A stretch of 64,000 bases of DNA from Niabella yanshanensis (GCF_034424215.1 NZ_CP139960.1:4836001-4900000), one strand, 5' to 3'; shown: positions 1-8,883, numbered from the stretch's first letter. Notes: a model not told the origin generated them from the sequence alone. Program-made: numbers and translations.

Positions 1-1502
1 AAAACAGGACTTCTGAAGTGGCAGTGGAGGCGATAGCGGACCAGGTTGCGCCGCAGCATCAGGAAAAAGACTTTAGTGGAGAAGCTTATGCTCATATAAC
101 CGAAAACAGTTTTACTACAGCCCTCGACCAGCCACTATCTACTTTTTCAGTTGATGTGGATAAAGCCGCTTACAGCAATGTAAGGTGTTTTTTAAATAGC
201 GGCCAGTTACCGCCCGCAGGAGCGGTTCGCATAGAAGAAATGATCAATTATTTTGATTACGATTATCAACAACCTTCAGGCGACCATCTTTTTAATGTAA
301 TAACAGAAGTTGCGGGTTGCCCGTGGAACGAAAATCATCAGTTAGTGCATATTGCCCTTAAAGGAAAAGAGATAGAGAAGGAGGAACTACCTTCTTCGAA
401 TCTTGTTTTTTTGATCGATGTTTCAGGATCTATGCAGGATGAGGACAAGCTGCCCTTACTGAAAAAGTCATTATTAATGCTTACAAAGAATTTGCAGGAG
501 GACGATAATGTTTCCATTGTTACCTACGCAGGTAGTGCTGGTTTAGCGCTACCCTCAACGAGTGGGGCTGACAGATCGGATATCGAAGAAGCTATTGATA
601 AGCTTGAAGCCGGAGGCTCAACTGCAGGTGGTGAGGGTATTCAGCTGGCTTACAAAGTTGCCCGTAAGCATTTCAAGAAGAATGGCAACAACCGGGTAAT
701 TATAGCAACCGATGGAGATTTTAATGTAGGTGTGAGTAGTGAAGATGAATTGTTGCGCCTGATTGAAAAGGAACGGGAAAGCGGTGTGTTCCTGTCTGTA
801 TTAGGATTTGGTACAGGAAATTACCAGGATAGCAATATGCAACAACTAGCCGATAAAGGTAATGGGAATCATTATTATATCGACGGATTACAGGAAGCAA
901 AAAAGGTTTTGGTAAATGAGATGAGCGGCACTCTTTTCACTATTGCAAAAGATGTGAAAGTACAGGTGGAGTTTAATCCGGCCAAAGTACAGGCTTATCG
1001 ATTGATTGGATACGAAAACCGCATGTTAAATAAAGAAGATTTTAACGACGATCAAAAAGATGCAGGTGAAATAGGTGCAGGACATACGGTAACTGCATTG
1101 TATGAAGTAATCCCCGTAAGCGTGAAGAGCGATTTTGTAAAAACTGTAGATCATTTAAAATATCAGAAGACCGGCAGTGTGTCAGGCCATAACTCAAAAG
1201 AATTACTTACGGTGAAGCTCCGGTATAAAAAAGCCGATGAAGAGGAAAGCCGGAAAATGACTATCGCTGTTCCCGATAATGATGGGGATTGGAAGGATGC
1301 CAGTGAGAATTTCAGGTTGGCAGCATCTGTGGCAGAGTTTGGCATGGTGCTAAGGAATTCCGAATATAAAAGCAAAGCAAGCTATGAGCAGGCGCTGGCT
1401 ATAGCCAAAACCGCCAAAGGTATCGATGAAAATGGATATAGGTCGGAATTTACAGATCTTATAAAAGCGGCAAAGAACCTTGGTGGCCGGCTTGATGATT
1501 AA
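1..1502 (+). CDS. von Willebrand factor type A domain protein (YfbK-like), 5' end outside window
   Basis: The reading frame is open from the left edge, so the true start and any signal peptide lie upstream; the GTG at 18 is only the first start-like codon inside the window. About 500 residues are visible. The N-terminal part (TFSVDVDKAAYSNVR, then INYFDYDY) matches the domain that precedes vWA in YfbK-type proteins. The vWA domain follows, with a complete MIDAS start DVSGS near nt 415-430 and a second TDGDFN metal motif near nt 710. The C-terminal third matches the DUF3520-type tail. Such proteins are usually exported and bind partners through a metal ion in the MIDAS; the specific role is unknown. 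A DUF4349 gene follows 88 bases downstream in the same direction. Family assignment is firm, function is not. Confidence 0.88.
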   Translation, partial: NRTSEVAVEAIADQVAPQHQEKDFSGEAYAHITENSFTTALDQPLSTFSVDVDKAAYSNVRCFLNSGQLPPAGAVRIEEMINYFDYDYQQPSGDHLFNVITEVAGCPWNENHQLVHIALKGKEIEKEELPSSNLVFLIDVSGSMQDEDKLPLLKKSLLMLTKNLQEDDNVSIVTYAGSAGLALPSTSGADRSDIEEAIDKLEAGGSTAGGEGIQLAYKVARKHFKKNGNNRVIIATDGDFNVGVSSEDELLRLIEKERESGVFLSVLGFGTGNYQDSNMQQLADKGNGNHYYIDGLQEAKKVLVNEMSGTLFTIAKDVKVQVEFNPAKVQAYRLIGYENRMLNKEDFNDDQKDAGEIGAGHTVTALYEVIPVSVKSDFVKTVDHLKYQKTGSVSGHNSKELLTVKLRYKKADEEESRKMTIAVPDNDGDWKDASENFRLAASVAEFGMVLRNSEYKSKASYEQALAIAKTAKGIDENGYRSEFTDLIKAAKNLGGRLDD

Positions 1503-1589
1503 CAATAGTCATTAGTAGTTTTCATCTAATGGCAATATACAAAAGGTCAACGAATAGTATATAGCATTTTCTAAATCCAAAATGAACCA

Positions 1590-2577
1590 ATGAAATCAAT
1601 TTTTTACCTATTGTTTGCCTGGTCCCTGATTTTTATGAGTTGCAGCAGGGCTACAGATCGAAATGAAGCATTGCCTGCAGCAAGTGTAACCTCTGCACCA
1701 GCACTTCAGGATGCAGCTCTTCAAAAAAATGAGCCGGGAGAAATGAAGACGATGTCAAAAGTTTCGTCTAACGAAAAAGATTTTTTGGTTCATGAAAATA
1801 TGCCGACGCCGGAAAAGACTAAGCAGATTATTAGAACCGCTAATTTAATTCACGAGGTTAAAGCAACAAAAATTACAATCATTATGTGCGAAAACTGCTA
1901 AATAAATATAACGCCTATATTTTTAAAGAAGATAATAATGCTCAGGCCACAATGATCATCAAGGTTCCGGTTGAGCTATTTGATAGTTTAATAGCTGAAC
2001 TGGCTACAAGTTATACATGGCGCAAATTTCTTGATCTCATTCTCCCAGTTATAAATAAGCGTAGTAGGACAAACCACCAGCGCTTTCATATCCGGGTGAT
2101 TGTTCTTGTAAAAGAAGTTAAGCAACTGCAGAAGAATATCAGTTCTGAAGATATTACCAGTGAAATTATAGATACCCGGGCAAGACTTGAAACCAGGAAC
2201 ACCACCAGAGGTAGGTATCTTGAGTTTTTAAGTAAGGCTGGTAAAATAGAAGATGTATTAAAAATACAGCAGGAGATCAATAATATCCAGGAAGATATTG
2301 AATCTGCAGAAGCACGCCTGGCGCAGCTTTCAGGGCAGGTAAGCTATAGTACCATCAATCTTACTTATTTCGAGCCCGATAGCGGAAATAAAGATTAAAT
2401 ATAAATCCGGGTTTTTGGGAGCGGACCGGCAGGGCAATAAAAAATGGAGCCACAATGTTGAGTGAGATCTTTATTGCTTTTGTAACCGCCTGGCCCATTT
2501 GGAGCATAACGATATTAATAATTTTTATTGTAAAACGAAGCCGCGGGCGCTGGATATCTGAAAAAAGGAATCCATAA
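1590..2577 (+). pseudogene. DUF4349 lipoprotein gene broken by frameshifts
   Basis: Three reading-frame pieces together rebuild one DUF4349 protein. Piece one (1590-1901) starts with a lipoprotein signal ending in FMSCS and reaches IIRTANLIHEVK, the usual family opening. The frame then shifts by one base near 1862; piece two (about 1862-2398) continues with LLNKYNAYI, KVPVELFDSLIAEL, ISSEDITSEIIDTRARLETR and QVSYSTINLTYFEP, all typical. A second shift near 2395-2410 leads to piece three (to 2577), with FWERTGRAIKNG and a membrane helix (AWPIWSITILIIFIV) followed by basic residues, the usual C-terminus. About 40 residues in the middle of piece two (around nt 2005-2125) do not look like the family and may be an insertion or a further double shift. 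Either the gene is dead or the sequence carries errors here. Confidence 0.8.
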
Positions 2578-2665
2578 ATACCCCGGACATTATTATTGCT
2601 ATATGCCTTCGGTCAATAGACGGACTGCTGTAGCAGCTTTCCAGGGTTAGTTTACTGCAGTCAAT

Positions 2666-2699
2666 AAAAAAGCCGGTACTATAAATGCACCGGCTTTTT
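2666..2699. terminator. bidirectional rho-independent terminator
   Basis: An 11-bp stem AAAAAGCCGGT / ACCGGCTTTTT with a short AT-rich loop and T-runs on both sides. It lies between the converging DUF4349 pseudogene and the lipoprotein gene at 2715-3371 and can serve both. Confidence 0.85.
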
Positions 2700-2714
2700 G
2701 TATCTCTTGGTCGT

Positions 2715-3371
2715 TTACTTATTGGGCAAAAGGGCTATCCGTTCTTTCACCAGTTTCCATACAGTGCCTGAATGTTCGGGGTCAGTACCATTATCTGTTA
2801 TCATCCAGATAATACCCTGGGTCGAATGATCCTCATCCTTGCTAAGGTCTTTATTTTTAAGCAGCTTTAACAGGTATGTTATAGCCGGTGCATTACATAT
2901 AGGCCCGAAGGTATAACGGGATGTGTAACTGGAAGGATGTTTGGAGGCATTGGCACAATATGCATTTAGTTTTACAATGCATGCCGTACCCTGCGCTATA
3001 CTGATATCGTAACTGTCGGCTAAAATACCGTTCTGGTCTTCACCGCTAACCGATTGAAGCGTTAAGCCAGCAGGAAGTGTGACGTTGACAGCAGTTGATG
3101 CAGTGTTTTTAAGAATAAGGTAAACGTCAACAAACCTGCCGGTTCCAACTTCTTTACAAAGAGGATTGAGGCTTTCGCCTGTAATAGTACCTTCGAGCAC
3201 AATACCCTGAGGAAGTACAAAGGCGGTGCCGGGAATATCACCCGGGTTGTCACCCAGGCCGGGAATGGGGTTAATCCGGGGCTCCTCGTTACTATCCACT
3301 TTGTCTTTTTTGGAACAGGAAAAGAGCGCCAGGCCTACAAAGGCCATCATTAAGAGTTTTCGCATTTTCAT
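2715..3371 (-). CDS. putative lipoprotein, function unknown
   Basis: 218 residues beginning MKMRKLLMMAFVGLALFSCS, a clear signal peptide with lipobox LFSC, followed by a Lys/Asp-rich linker and a Pro/Gly-rich stretch (INPIPGLGDNPGDIPG). The rest reads as a beta-rich extracytoplasmic domain with four scattered Cys residues (for example NPLCKEV, GTACIV, GPICN) and ends with GTDPEHSGTVWKL. I do not recognise a family. It is monocistronic: a terminator follows immediately and the sirtuin gene is divergent, with 99 bases between the two starts. Translation start is supported by the signal peptide. Probably anchored in the outer or inner membrane. Confidence 0.75.
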   Translation of the reverse strand: MKMRKLLMMAFVGLALFSCSKKDKVDSNEEPRINPIPGLGDNPGDIPGTAFVLPQGIVLEGTITGESLNPLCKEVGTGRFVDVYLILKNTASTAVNVTLPAGLTLQSVSGEDQNGILADSYDISIAQGTACIVKLNAYCANASKHPSSYTSRYTFGPICNAPAITYLLKLLKNKDLSKDEDHSTQGIIWMITDNGTDPEHSGTVWKLVKERIALLPNK

Positions 3372-3458
3372 TCAGTTTAAGGGTAATAAATTAAACCGGG
3401 CAAAAATAAAAGTTAACCAGGTTTATTTCCATACTAAGAAACCAGTATTTTTTGAACA

Positions 3459-3466
3459 TAACTTTG
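3459..3466 (+). promoter_or_regulatory. -7 promoter box (TAACTTTG) of the sirtuin gene
   Basis: Exact match to the Bacteroidota -7 consensus TAnnTTTG. It ends only 4 bases before the ATG at 3471, so a transcript from it would be leaderless or nearly so. No convincing -33 TTTG is present at the expected distance. Confidence 0.45.
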
Positions 3467-3470
3467 TTGT

Positions 3471-4160
3471 ATGAAGAAAAAGCTGGCGGTACTAACAGGA
3501 GCAGGTATTAGCGCAGAAAGCGGAATCCGTACTTTCAGGGATAGTGACGGTTTATGGGAGGGATATGATGTTACTGAAGTTGCTTCGCCGGAGGGCTGGA
3601 AGCGAAATCCTGGATTGGTACTTGATTTTTATAATATGCGCCGGAAGCAGGCTTTGGAAGCCATGCCTAATGCAGCTCATACAGGGCTTGCCGAATTAGA
3701 GGAATGGTTCGATGTACAGATTATTACCCAGAATATTGATGACTTACATGAGCGGGGTGGCTCATCTCATGTAACCCATTTACATGGCGAGATATTTAAG
3801 ATGCGTAGTGTAAAATCGCTATCACCTTCTTTCGAGATAAAAAGCGATATAAGGCTGGGAGATCTGGCAGCGGATGGGGGCCAGTTACGGCCTGATATTG
3901 TTTGGTTTGGCGAAGCTGTACCCATGATCGAAAAAGCAATAGCTATTACCAGAAAGGCTGATATCTTGGTCGTGATCGGCACTTCGTTGGTAGTATACCC
4001 TGCAGCAGGCTTAATTGATATAGCTCCCTTTCATAGCCCCAAATTTGTAATTGACAAAAATATACCTTCTGTAAAATTAGTGTCTAATTTGATGACTATA
4101 GAAAGGCCTGCAACCGAGGGTGTGAGAGAACTCAAGAGCATATTGCAAACGCTATTGTAA
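3471..4160 (+). CDS. cobB: NAD-dependent protein deacylase, Sir2 family class III, lacking zinc cysteines
   Basis: 229 residues with the full sirtuin NAD core: GAGISAESGIRTFRD (9-24), TQNIDDLHERGG (86-97), the catalytic His105 in HLHGE, RPDIVWFGEAVP, and GTSLVVYPAAGL. Tyr54 and Arg57 in DFYNMRRKQ occupy the positions that in E. coli CobB and human SIRT5 select succinyl- or malonyl-lysine, so desuccinylase activity is likely by family knowledge. The usual four-Cys zinc site between the catalytic His and RPDIVWFGE is absent; that segment has no Cys at all. Cytoplasmic, single gene, with its ATG next to a -7 box. A role in reversing metabolic protein acylation is inferred. Confidence 0.9.
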   Translation: MKKKLAVLTGAGISAESGIRTFRDSDGLWEGYDVTEVASPEGWKRNPGLVLDFYNMRRKQALEAMPNAAHTGLAELEEWFDVQIITQNIDDLHERGGSSHVTHLHGEIFKMRSVKSLSPSFEIKSDIRLGDLAADGGQLRPDIVWFGEAVPMIEKAIAITRKADILVVIGTSLVVYPAAGLIDIAPFHSPKFVIDKNIPSVKLVSNLMTIERPATEGVRELKSILQTLL

Positions 4161-4260
4161 TATTCGGGCCTTGGGTAGGTGAGTTTTATTTTGTTCAATG
4201 ATGTCGGCTTGCTGGTTACATTCATCATGTACTGTCATACAGATACCTGTTGCTTTATCA

Positions 4261-4393
4261 TACGAATCAAGGGTATGAAATTTTATTTGATCTAACAGAC
4301 TGTTGGGCTGAGCTTGACGAAGCCTGCTGGAGAAAAATGTCCCATTCGGCAAGCTCAGGGTGACATTTTTCTGCCTCCAACCCTTGATTCGCA
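4261..4393. repeat. MITE-like element with nested inverted repeats
   Basis: A non-coding 133-bp element between the sirtuin gene and a small secreted-protein gene. Outer arms 4261-4274 and 4380-4393 are inverted copies (13 of 14 match; core CGAATCAAGGGT). Inside are two more inverted pairs: 4308-4321 with 4345-4358 (CTGAGCTTGACGAA, 13 of 14) and 4331-4341 with 4362-4372 (AGAAAAATGTC, perfect). The two inner pairs interleave. The CTGAGCTTG(A/T)CGAAG core resembles REP-type palindromes common in this family. No transposase is linked. The rest of the 4161-4509 gap holds nothing I recognise. Confidence 0.7.
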
Positions 4394-4509
4394 TTTTACT
4401 GCTATCATCCCGAGCTGCTGTGAATAAGCGGACAGGGCTGTGAAAATCATCAACTGCAATTTGCTTTCAGCAAGGTTAGGCAACGGCATATCGAATATTT
4501 ATTTGCAGG

Positions 4510-4965
4510 TTAAGGTTGTTTGGGATTCCTGTCTTTCACGGGAAACTTAATTTGGTTTTCGATCCCAGGGATAGGCTTCGCCGCCAGTATTTCCTGTTTC
4601 CATATTCCGGACGACTTAAATGATCGGGGTTTTTGTAAACTTTCCGGAAGGGGTATTTGTTTGCCCGGGAAATTTTGTGGCCTTTTGAATTTCCAGAAAT
4701 TAGGGATTTCCTGCGGCGTTGATCTTCTTTTAGCTGCATTTGGAATAGGAACAGTAGCTGCATACGGCATAATGCAGGGCATATTATCCTGTGTTAGCCT
4801 GGCAACAGAACCATATCTGCTATTGTACATGTTGGTGGTATCCAGCCAGTTTTCTGGTTCTGCATTGAAAGAAGAGGTGATTGCCGGAGTGATTTGCGTC
4901 AGGCTGTTTTGAGCAAAGGAAGCAACCGAAATGAAGAAAAAAAGCAAGGAAGTAAGTATTTTCAT
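4510..4965 (-). CDS. small secreted protein, function unknown
   Basis: 151 residues starting MKILTSLLFFFISVASFAQ, a textbook signal peptide with cleavage before Gln-Asn. The mature part is Pro/Asn/Lys-rich (ITPAITSSFNAEPENWLDTTNMYNSR, then several PxxF and KxPxP stretches) and looks low in regular structure. No family recognised. An opposite-strand frame covers nearly the same bases but lacks a plausible start or signal, so the minus strand is preferred. Possible exported or periplasmic protein; confidence is limited because only the signal peptide supports it. Confidence 0.55.
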   Translation of the reverse strand: MKILTSLLFFFISVASFAQNSLTQITPAITSSFNAEPENWLDTTNMYNSRYGSVARLTQDNMPCIMPYAATVPIPNAAKRRSTPQEIPNFWKFKRPQNFPGKQIPLPESLQKPRSFKSSGIWKQEILAAKPIPGIENQIKFPVKDRNPKQP

Positions 4966-5025
4966 ATACTAGTTTCCGTCATGATGCAAAAAGGCCTCGT
5001 ATTACACAAAAGTTTTCATTTTAAA

Positions 5026-5058
5026 AAAAAGCTGGTTACCTTGGGGCAACCAGCTTTT
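5026..5058. terminator. rho-independent terminator downstream of pgi
   Basis: Stem AAAAGCTGGTT(A)CC / GG(C)AACCAGCTTTT with loop TTGG and T-runs on both strands, just past the pgi stop codon. Confidence 0.8.
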
Positions 5059-5077
5059 AGCAGAACAAATGCCGTTC

Positions 5078-6730
5078 TTATCTTAGCTTCTTGTATAAAT
5101 TGATCAAAGTATTGGTACTGCTATCGTGGCTGGTTACTTTATCGCTGTTTTGTAACTCGGGTAATATTTTATTAGCCAGTTGTTTACCTAGTTCTACTCC
5201 CCATTGATCAAAGCTGAAAATGTTGAAGATAACACCTTGAACAAATATTTTGTGCTCATAAAAAGCAATCAACTGACCCAGGGTAAATGGTGTGATCTTT
5301 TTAATTAGAAAAGAGTTGGTGGGTTTATTGCCTTCAAACACTTTAAAAGGCGCCAGTTTATTGATCGCCGCCGCATCCAGTCCCTGTTGCTTTAATTCAG
5401 CTTTTACTTCAGCCAGGTTTTTACCGTTCATTAAAGCTTCTGTTTGTGCAAAGAAATTGCTTAACAGCTTTTCGTGGTGGTCGCCAATGGGATTATGTGT
5501 TTGAGCAGGTGCTATAAAGTCGCAGGGTATAAGTTCGGTGCCCTGGTGTATCAGTTGGTAAAACGCATGTTGGCCATTAGTACCGGGTTCACCCCAGATA
5601 ATCGGACCTGTTTGATAAGTGACTTTCTTGCCGCTGCGGTCTATGCTTTTACCATTGCTCTCCATATTGCCCTGCTGGAAATAGGCGGCAAAACGGTGCA
5701 GGTATTGGTCGTAAGGTAAAATAGCCTCCGATTGCGCTCCCTGGAAGGTGGTGTTCCAAAGTCCTACCAAGGCCATAATAACGGGGATATTTTTTTCCAG
5801 TTTCCTGGTGGTTTTAAAATGTTCGTCTGCGTCGTAAGCGCCCTTTAGTAATTCTTCAAAATTATCATAACCAATGGTTAAGGCAATAGATAAGCCAATA
5901 GCGCTCCATAAAGAATAACGGCCACCAACCCAATCCCAGAACTCAAACATATTATTGATATCGATGCCGAATTTTTCAACAGCTGTGCTGTTGGTGCTTA
6001 AAGCTGCAAAATGCTTCGCCACATGCCGGGGATCTTTTGCTTTTTTCAGGAACCAGTCGCGGGCCGTTAAAGCGTTCGTCATCGTTTCCTGCGTGGTAAA
6101 GGTTTTGGAAGCAATGAGGAATAAAGTGGTTTCTGGATTTACTTTTTTTAGGGTTTCTGCAATATGGGTGCCATCTACATTTGAAACAAAGAAAGCTTCA
6201 ATTCCTTTTACCGTATAAGGCTTTAATGCTTCAGTTACCATTAATGGCCCGAGATCGCTACCTCCAATGCCGATGTTAACAATGGACTTTATTTTCTTAC
6301 CGGTGTAGCCTACATGTTTACCCGAATGAATGGCCTCGCAAAAAGCTTTCATTTTATTTTGTACGGCTCTTACCTCCGGCATTACATCTTTGCCGCCGCT
6401 TTTAATGGCTTTGTTGCCGAAGTTTCTTAAGGCAATATGTAGTACTGATCTGTTTTCAGTCTGGTTGATCTTATCGCCGCCAAACATAGATTTGATCGCT
6501 GCAGGTAGCTCCGTTTGCTCTGCCAGTGATAATAACAGCTGTAAGGTCTTTGCGCTGATCTTGTTCTTGGAATAGTCGAAATAAATATCACCATGTTGCA
6601 AAGAAAAACTGGCCGCGCGCTGCGCATCTTCCGAAAATAACTGACGCATATTCCATTGCTTTGCTTCTTCAGCATGACTTAATAATTGCTTCCAGGCTTT
6701 TGTTTTTGCCGGATTAATGGTTGGTAGCAT
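5078..6730 (-). CDS. pgi: glucose-6-phosphate isomerase
   Basis: 550 residues, normal length for the long bacterial PGI. It interconverts glucose-6-phosphate and fructose-6-phosphate in the cytoplasm. The PGI signatures are present: [13 protein letters not shown] near residue 150, the [13 protein letters not shown] motif near 270, and [18 protein letters not shown] near 385, which carries the catalytic His; the C-terminal [10 protein letters not shown] is also intact. The start [16 protein letters not shown] is typical. The threonine aldolase gene lies 54 bases upstream on the same strand, so the two may share a transcript, and a terminator follows. Confidence 0.97.
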   Translation of the reverse strand: MLPTINPAKTKAWKQLLSHAEEAKQWNMRQLFSEDAQRAASFSLQHGDIYFDYSKNKISAKTLQLLLSLAEQTELPAAIKSMFGGDKINQTENRSVLHIALRNFGNKAIKSGGKDVMPEVRAVQNKMKAFCEAIHSGKHVGYTGKKIKSIVNIGIGGSDLGPLMVTEALKPYTVKGIEAFFVSNVDGTHIAETLKKVNPETTLFLIASKTFTTQETMTNALTARDWFLKKAKDPRHVAKHFAALSTNSTAVEKFGIDINNMFEFWDWVGGRYSLWSAIGLSIALTIGYDNFEELLKGAYDADEHFKTTRKLEKNIPVIMALVGLWNTTFQGAQSEAILPYDQYLHRFAAYFQQGNMESNGKSIDRSGKKVTYQTGPIIWGEPGTNGQHAFYQLIHQGTELIPCDFIAPAQTHNPIGDHHEKLLSNFFAQTEALMNGKNLAEVKAELKQQGLDAAAINKLAPFKVFEGNKPTNSFLIKKITPFTLGQLIAFYEHKIFVQGVIFNIFSFDQWGVELGKQLANKILPELQNSDKVTSHDSSTNTLINLYKKLR

Positions 6731-6784
6731 ATAAATAGTTTGTTTTTTTAAATTGAATGAAGAGTTGAAGATAATATTTTGATG

Positions 6785-7807
6785 TTAGTAGAACTTTAAA
6801 AAGTTTATTATCTCAATCATCCTTGTTGCCATCTCCTTTGTAATATCCAGGTGCAATACCAGCCTCACTTTAGTGGGTGCGATTGCATAGGCAAGGATCG
6901 AATGTTCTTTTAATAGAACTACCAGGTTTTTAGCGCTTACCCCTTTTGTTTCAAAAATGACAATATTGGTTTCTACCGGCATCACCGTTTCCACGTAGTT
7001 CTGTGTCTTTAATGCGTCTCCTATCATTTTCGCATGGAGGTGATCTTCGCTTAGTCTTGCGATATTGTTTTCCAAGGCATAAATGCCCGCTGCGGCCATG
7101 TAACCCGCCTGGCGCATACCGCCGCCGAATAGTTTTCTTACACGCTTTGCCTTTTTTATAAAGTGGGTATCTCCCAGCAACAAGCTGCCCACCGGGCACC
7201 CCAGGCTTTTAGACAGGCAGATCGAAAGACTATCGAACAAATCCCCGTATTGGCGGGGTGTTTCATTTTTTGCTACCAAAGCATTAAATAACCTGGCTCC
7301 ATCTATATGAAACGGCAGCCCGTTATGGTCACACACTGCTTTAATCTTTATTAACTCATCAAAGTTATAGCAGCTGCCGCCACCGCGGTTGCTGGTATTT
7401 TCTACACAAACCAGGCTGGTGCGCGGACGGTGTACATCATCGGGCTGAATGGCTTCCTCCACCTGTAATGCATTGATACGTCCTCTATCTCCAGGTAACA
7501 ACTTAACAGAAGCGCCCGAATTGGCTGCAATACCACCACCTTCATATTGATAAATATGGGCATCGGCATCACAGATCACTTCATCGCCGGGTTGCGTATG
7601 GCATTTGATAGCAATCTGGTTGGTCATAGTGCCGCTCGGACAAAATAAAGCGGCTTCTTTACCAAATAAGGCAGCGGCCATTTGCTCCAGCTCATTTACC
7701 GTTGGGTCTTCACCAAAAACATCATCGCCTACTTTGGCTTTGATCATAGCTTCTAACATGGCGGGAGTCGGGCGGGTAACGGTATCTGACCGGAAATCGA
7801 TGATCAT
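6785..7807 (-). CDS. ltaE: low-specificity L-threonine aldolase
   Basis: 340 residues, PLP-dependent fold type I. It cleaves L-threonine or L-allo-threonine to glycine and acetaldehyde. The opening [21 protein letters not shown] is diagnostic, followed by [16 protein letters not shown], the [12 protein letters not shown] loop, [10 protein letters not shown] (Asp for the pyridine nitrogen) and the Schiff-base lysine in [14 protein letters not shown]. Length and start are normal. It is divergent from yajQ and has its own -7 box at 7827-7834; it precedes pgi on the same strand by 54 bases. Confidence 0.95.
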   Translation of the reverse strand: MIIDFRSDTVTRPTPAMLEAMIKAKVGDDVFGEDPTVNELEQMAAALFGKEAALFCPSGTMTNQIAIKCHTQPGDEVICDADAHIYQYEGGGIAANSGASVKLLPGDRGRINALQVEEAIQPDDVHRPRTSLVCVENTSNRGGGSCYNFDELIKIKAVCDHNGLPFHIDGARLFNALVAKNETPRQYGDLFDSLSICLSKSLGCPVGSLLLGDTHFIKKAKRVRKLFGGGMRQAGYMAAAGIYALENNIARLSEDHLHAKMIGDALKTQNYVETVMPVETNIVIFETKGVSAKNLVVLLKEHSILAYAIAPTKVRLVLHLDITKEMATRMIEIINFLKFY

Positions 7808-7826
7808 ATGCTTATGGTTATAGATT

Positions 7827-7834
7827 CAAATTTA
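7827..7834 (-). promoter_or_regulatory. -7 box (TAAATTTG) for threonine aldolase
   Basis: On the minus strand this reads TAAATTTG, matching TAnnTTTG, about 20 bases before the ATG. A weak TTCG lies about 20 bases further upstream (7856-7859) where the -33 element is expected. It faces the yajQ promoter, and a perfect palindrome GAATGCATTC (7838-7847) lies between the two. Confidence 0.5.
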
Positions 7835-7848
7835 GGAGAATGCATTCA

Positions 7849-7876
7849 TTTGCACGAAGTTTGTATTGTATCTTTG
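7849..7876 (+). promoter_or_regulatory. promoter of yajQ (TTTG-N16-TATCTTTG)
   Basis: TTTG at 7849-7852 and TATCTTTG at 7869-7876 are separated by 16 bases, a good Bacteroidota sigma-ABfr type promoter. Predicted transcription start is about 7882, giving a leader of roughly 38 bases. Confidence 0.7.
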
Positions 7877-7919
7877 CCAACCGGCTGCCATTATTAATTT
7901 TAAAAACAGGAGCAATTTT

Positions 7920-8411
7920 ATGCCATCATTTGATTTTGTAAGTAAGGTAGATGCACAGGCGTTAGATAACGCTGTAAATGTTGTAAGTAAAGAAATCGCT
8001 AACCGCTTTGACTTTAAAGGATCTCACCTGGTAATAGACCTGGATAAGAAGAATTATACGCTCAAGGTAGAGACGGAGGACGATATGAAGATGAAGCAAT
8101 TGATCGATGTATTGGTGAATCGCGCCCATAAACAAGGTATTTCTCCCGAAGCATTTGATTTGAGCAAAGAGGGAAGCATGATCGGGAAGGCCTGGAAAAA
8201 AGAGATCCAGGTTCGAAACGGGTTAAAACAGGAAGATGCGAAAAAGATCATCAAGCATATCAAGGACGCCGGTTTAAAAGTACAGGCGTCAATCAATGAT
8301 GACCTGGTGAGGGTTACCGGTAAAAAAATTGATGACTTGCAGGAAGTAATACAGGCATCCAAAGGGTGGGGATTAGACATACCCCTGCAGGTGGAAAATA
8401 TGAGAAGTTAG
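7920..8411 (+). CDS. yajQ: YajQ family nucleotide-binding protein
   Basis: 163 residues from the ATG at 7920 (MPSFDFVSKVD), the conserved family start; an in-frame extension to 7866 would overlap the promoter and is rejected. An AGGAGC-like site lies about 10 bases upstream. The protein has the two ferredoxin-like halves of the YajQ/UPF0234 family, with FDFKGS near residue 30 and GLDIPLQVENMR at the C-terminus. Members bind nucleotides or RNA, and some bind cyclic di-GMP; the role in Bacteroidota is not established. Single gene with its own promoter. Confidence 0.93.
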   Translation: MPSFDFVSKVDAQALDNAVNVVSKEIANRFDFKGSHLVIDLDKKNYTLKVETEDDMKMKQLIDVLVNRAHKQGISPEAFDLSKEGSMIGKAWKKEIQVRNGLKQEDAKKIIKHIKDAGLKVQASINDDLVRVTGKKIDDLQEVIQASKGWGLDIPLQVENMRS

Positions 8412-8422
8412 GGCAAAGAAGG

Positions 8423-8448
8423 GAATGGTGAATAGTGAATAGTGAATT
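8423..8448. repeat. short tandem heptamer repeat (TGAATRG)
   Basis: GAATGGTGAATAGTGAATAGTGAATT, about three and a half copies of a TGAATAG/TGAATGG unit just after yajQ. A related inverted copy occurs at 12050-12075. Confidence 0.6.
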
Positions 8449-8499
8449 ATGACAAGATCACTCTAAAGATGCGTAAGGCAAAATCTCAAATCTTAAGGC

Positions 8500-8526
8500 T
8501 TGAATCACAAATTTATCGTACCTTTG
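8500..8526 (+). promoter_or_regulatory. promoter of rpmE2 (TTG-N16-TACCTTTG)
   Basis: TTG at 8500-8502 and TACCTTTG at 8519-8526 with 16 bases between. The leader to the ATG at 8610 is about 78 bases and contains an imperfect repeat of GTACGG/CCGTAC around 8569-8588 that could form a small hairpin, possibly for ribosomal-protein autoregulation (inference). Confidence 0.65.
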
Positions 8527-8609
8527 CACTCCTTTGACGTAATTCAGAGGTTAATTTTATTAAATAATTTGTACGGCAAAATCCGTACAACCTTAAAAAT
8601 CATACAGTT

Positions 8610-8858
8610 ATGAAACAAGGTCTCCATCCTGAAAATTACCGTTTTGTTGTGTTTAAAGACATGAGTAATGGTGATGCCTTTTTAGGAAAGTCTACTGCAA
8701 ATTCTAAAGAAACTATTAAATGGGAAGATGGTAACGAGTATCCGGTAATTAAATTGGAGATCTCCAGTACTTCTCACCCTTTCTTTACCGGTAAAAACAT
8801 GCTCGTTGATACAGCAGGTCGTATCGATAAATTCAAAAAGAAATACGCGAAAAAATAA
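8610..8858 (+). CDS. rpmE2: 50S ribosomal protein L31 type B
   Basis: 82 residues, [20 protein letters not shown] at the start and [20 protein letters not shown] in the middle, ending in a basic FKKKYAKK tail. This is the C-minus (type B) L31 that lacks the zinc-binding CxxC motifs; it contains no Cys. It is a surface component of the large ribosomal subunit. Single gene with a clear promoter and a strong terminator. In many bacteria the type B form replaces the zinc form under zinc limitation; whether a second copy exists cannot be seen here. Confidence 0.97.
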   Translation: MKQGLHPENYRFVVFKDMSNGDAFLGKSTANSKETIKWEDGNEYPVIKLEISSTSHPFFTGKNMLVDTAGRIDKFKKKYAKK

Positions 8859-8883
8859 TTGTTCCCCGGGAATTTATTTTATC

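Noticed and set aside
4152-4394. 80-residue minus-strand frame
   Set aside because: It covers the MITE-like inverted-repeat element and overlaps the end of the sirtuin gene; no protein-like features.
4520-4912. 130-residue plus-strand frame opposite the small secreted protein
   Set aside because: No signal peptide, ribosome site or recognisable motif; the minus-strand frame with a clean signal peptide explains the bases better.
7866-7919. N-terminal extension of yajQ
   Set aside because: The extension overlaps the -7 box; the conserved family start is at 7920.
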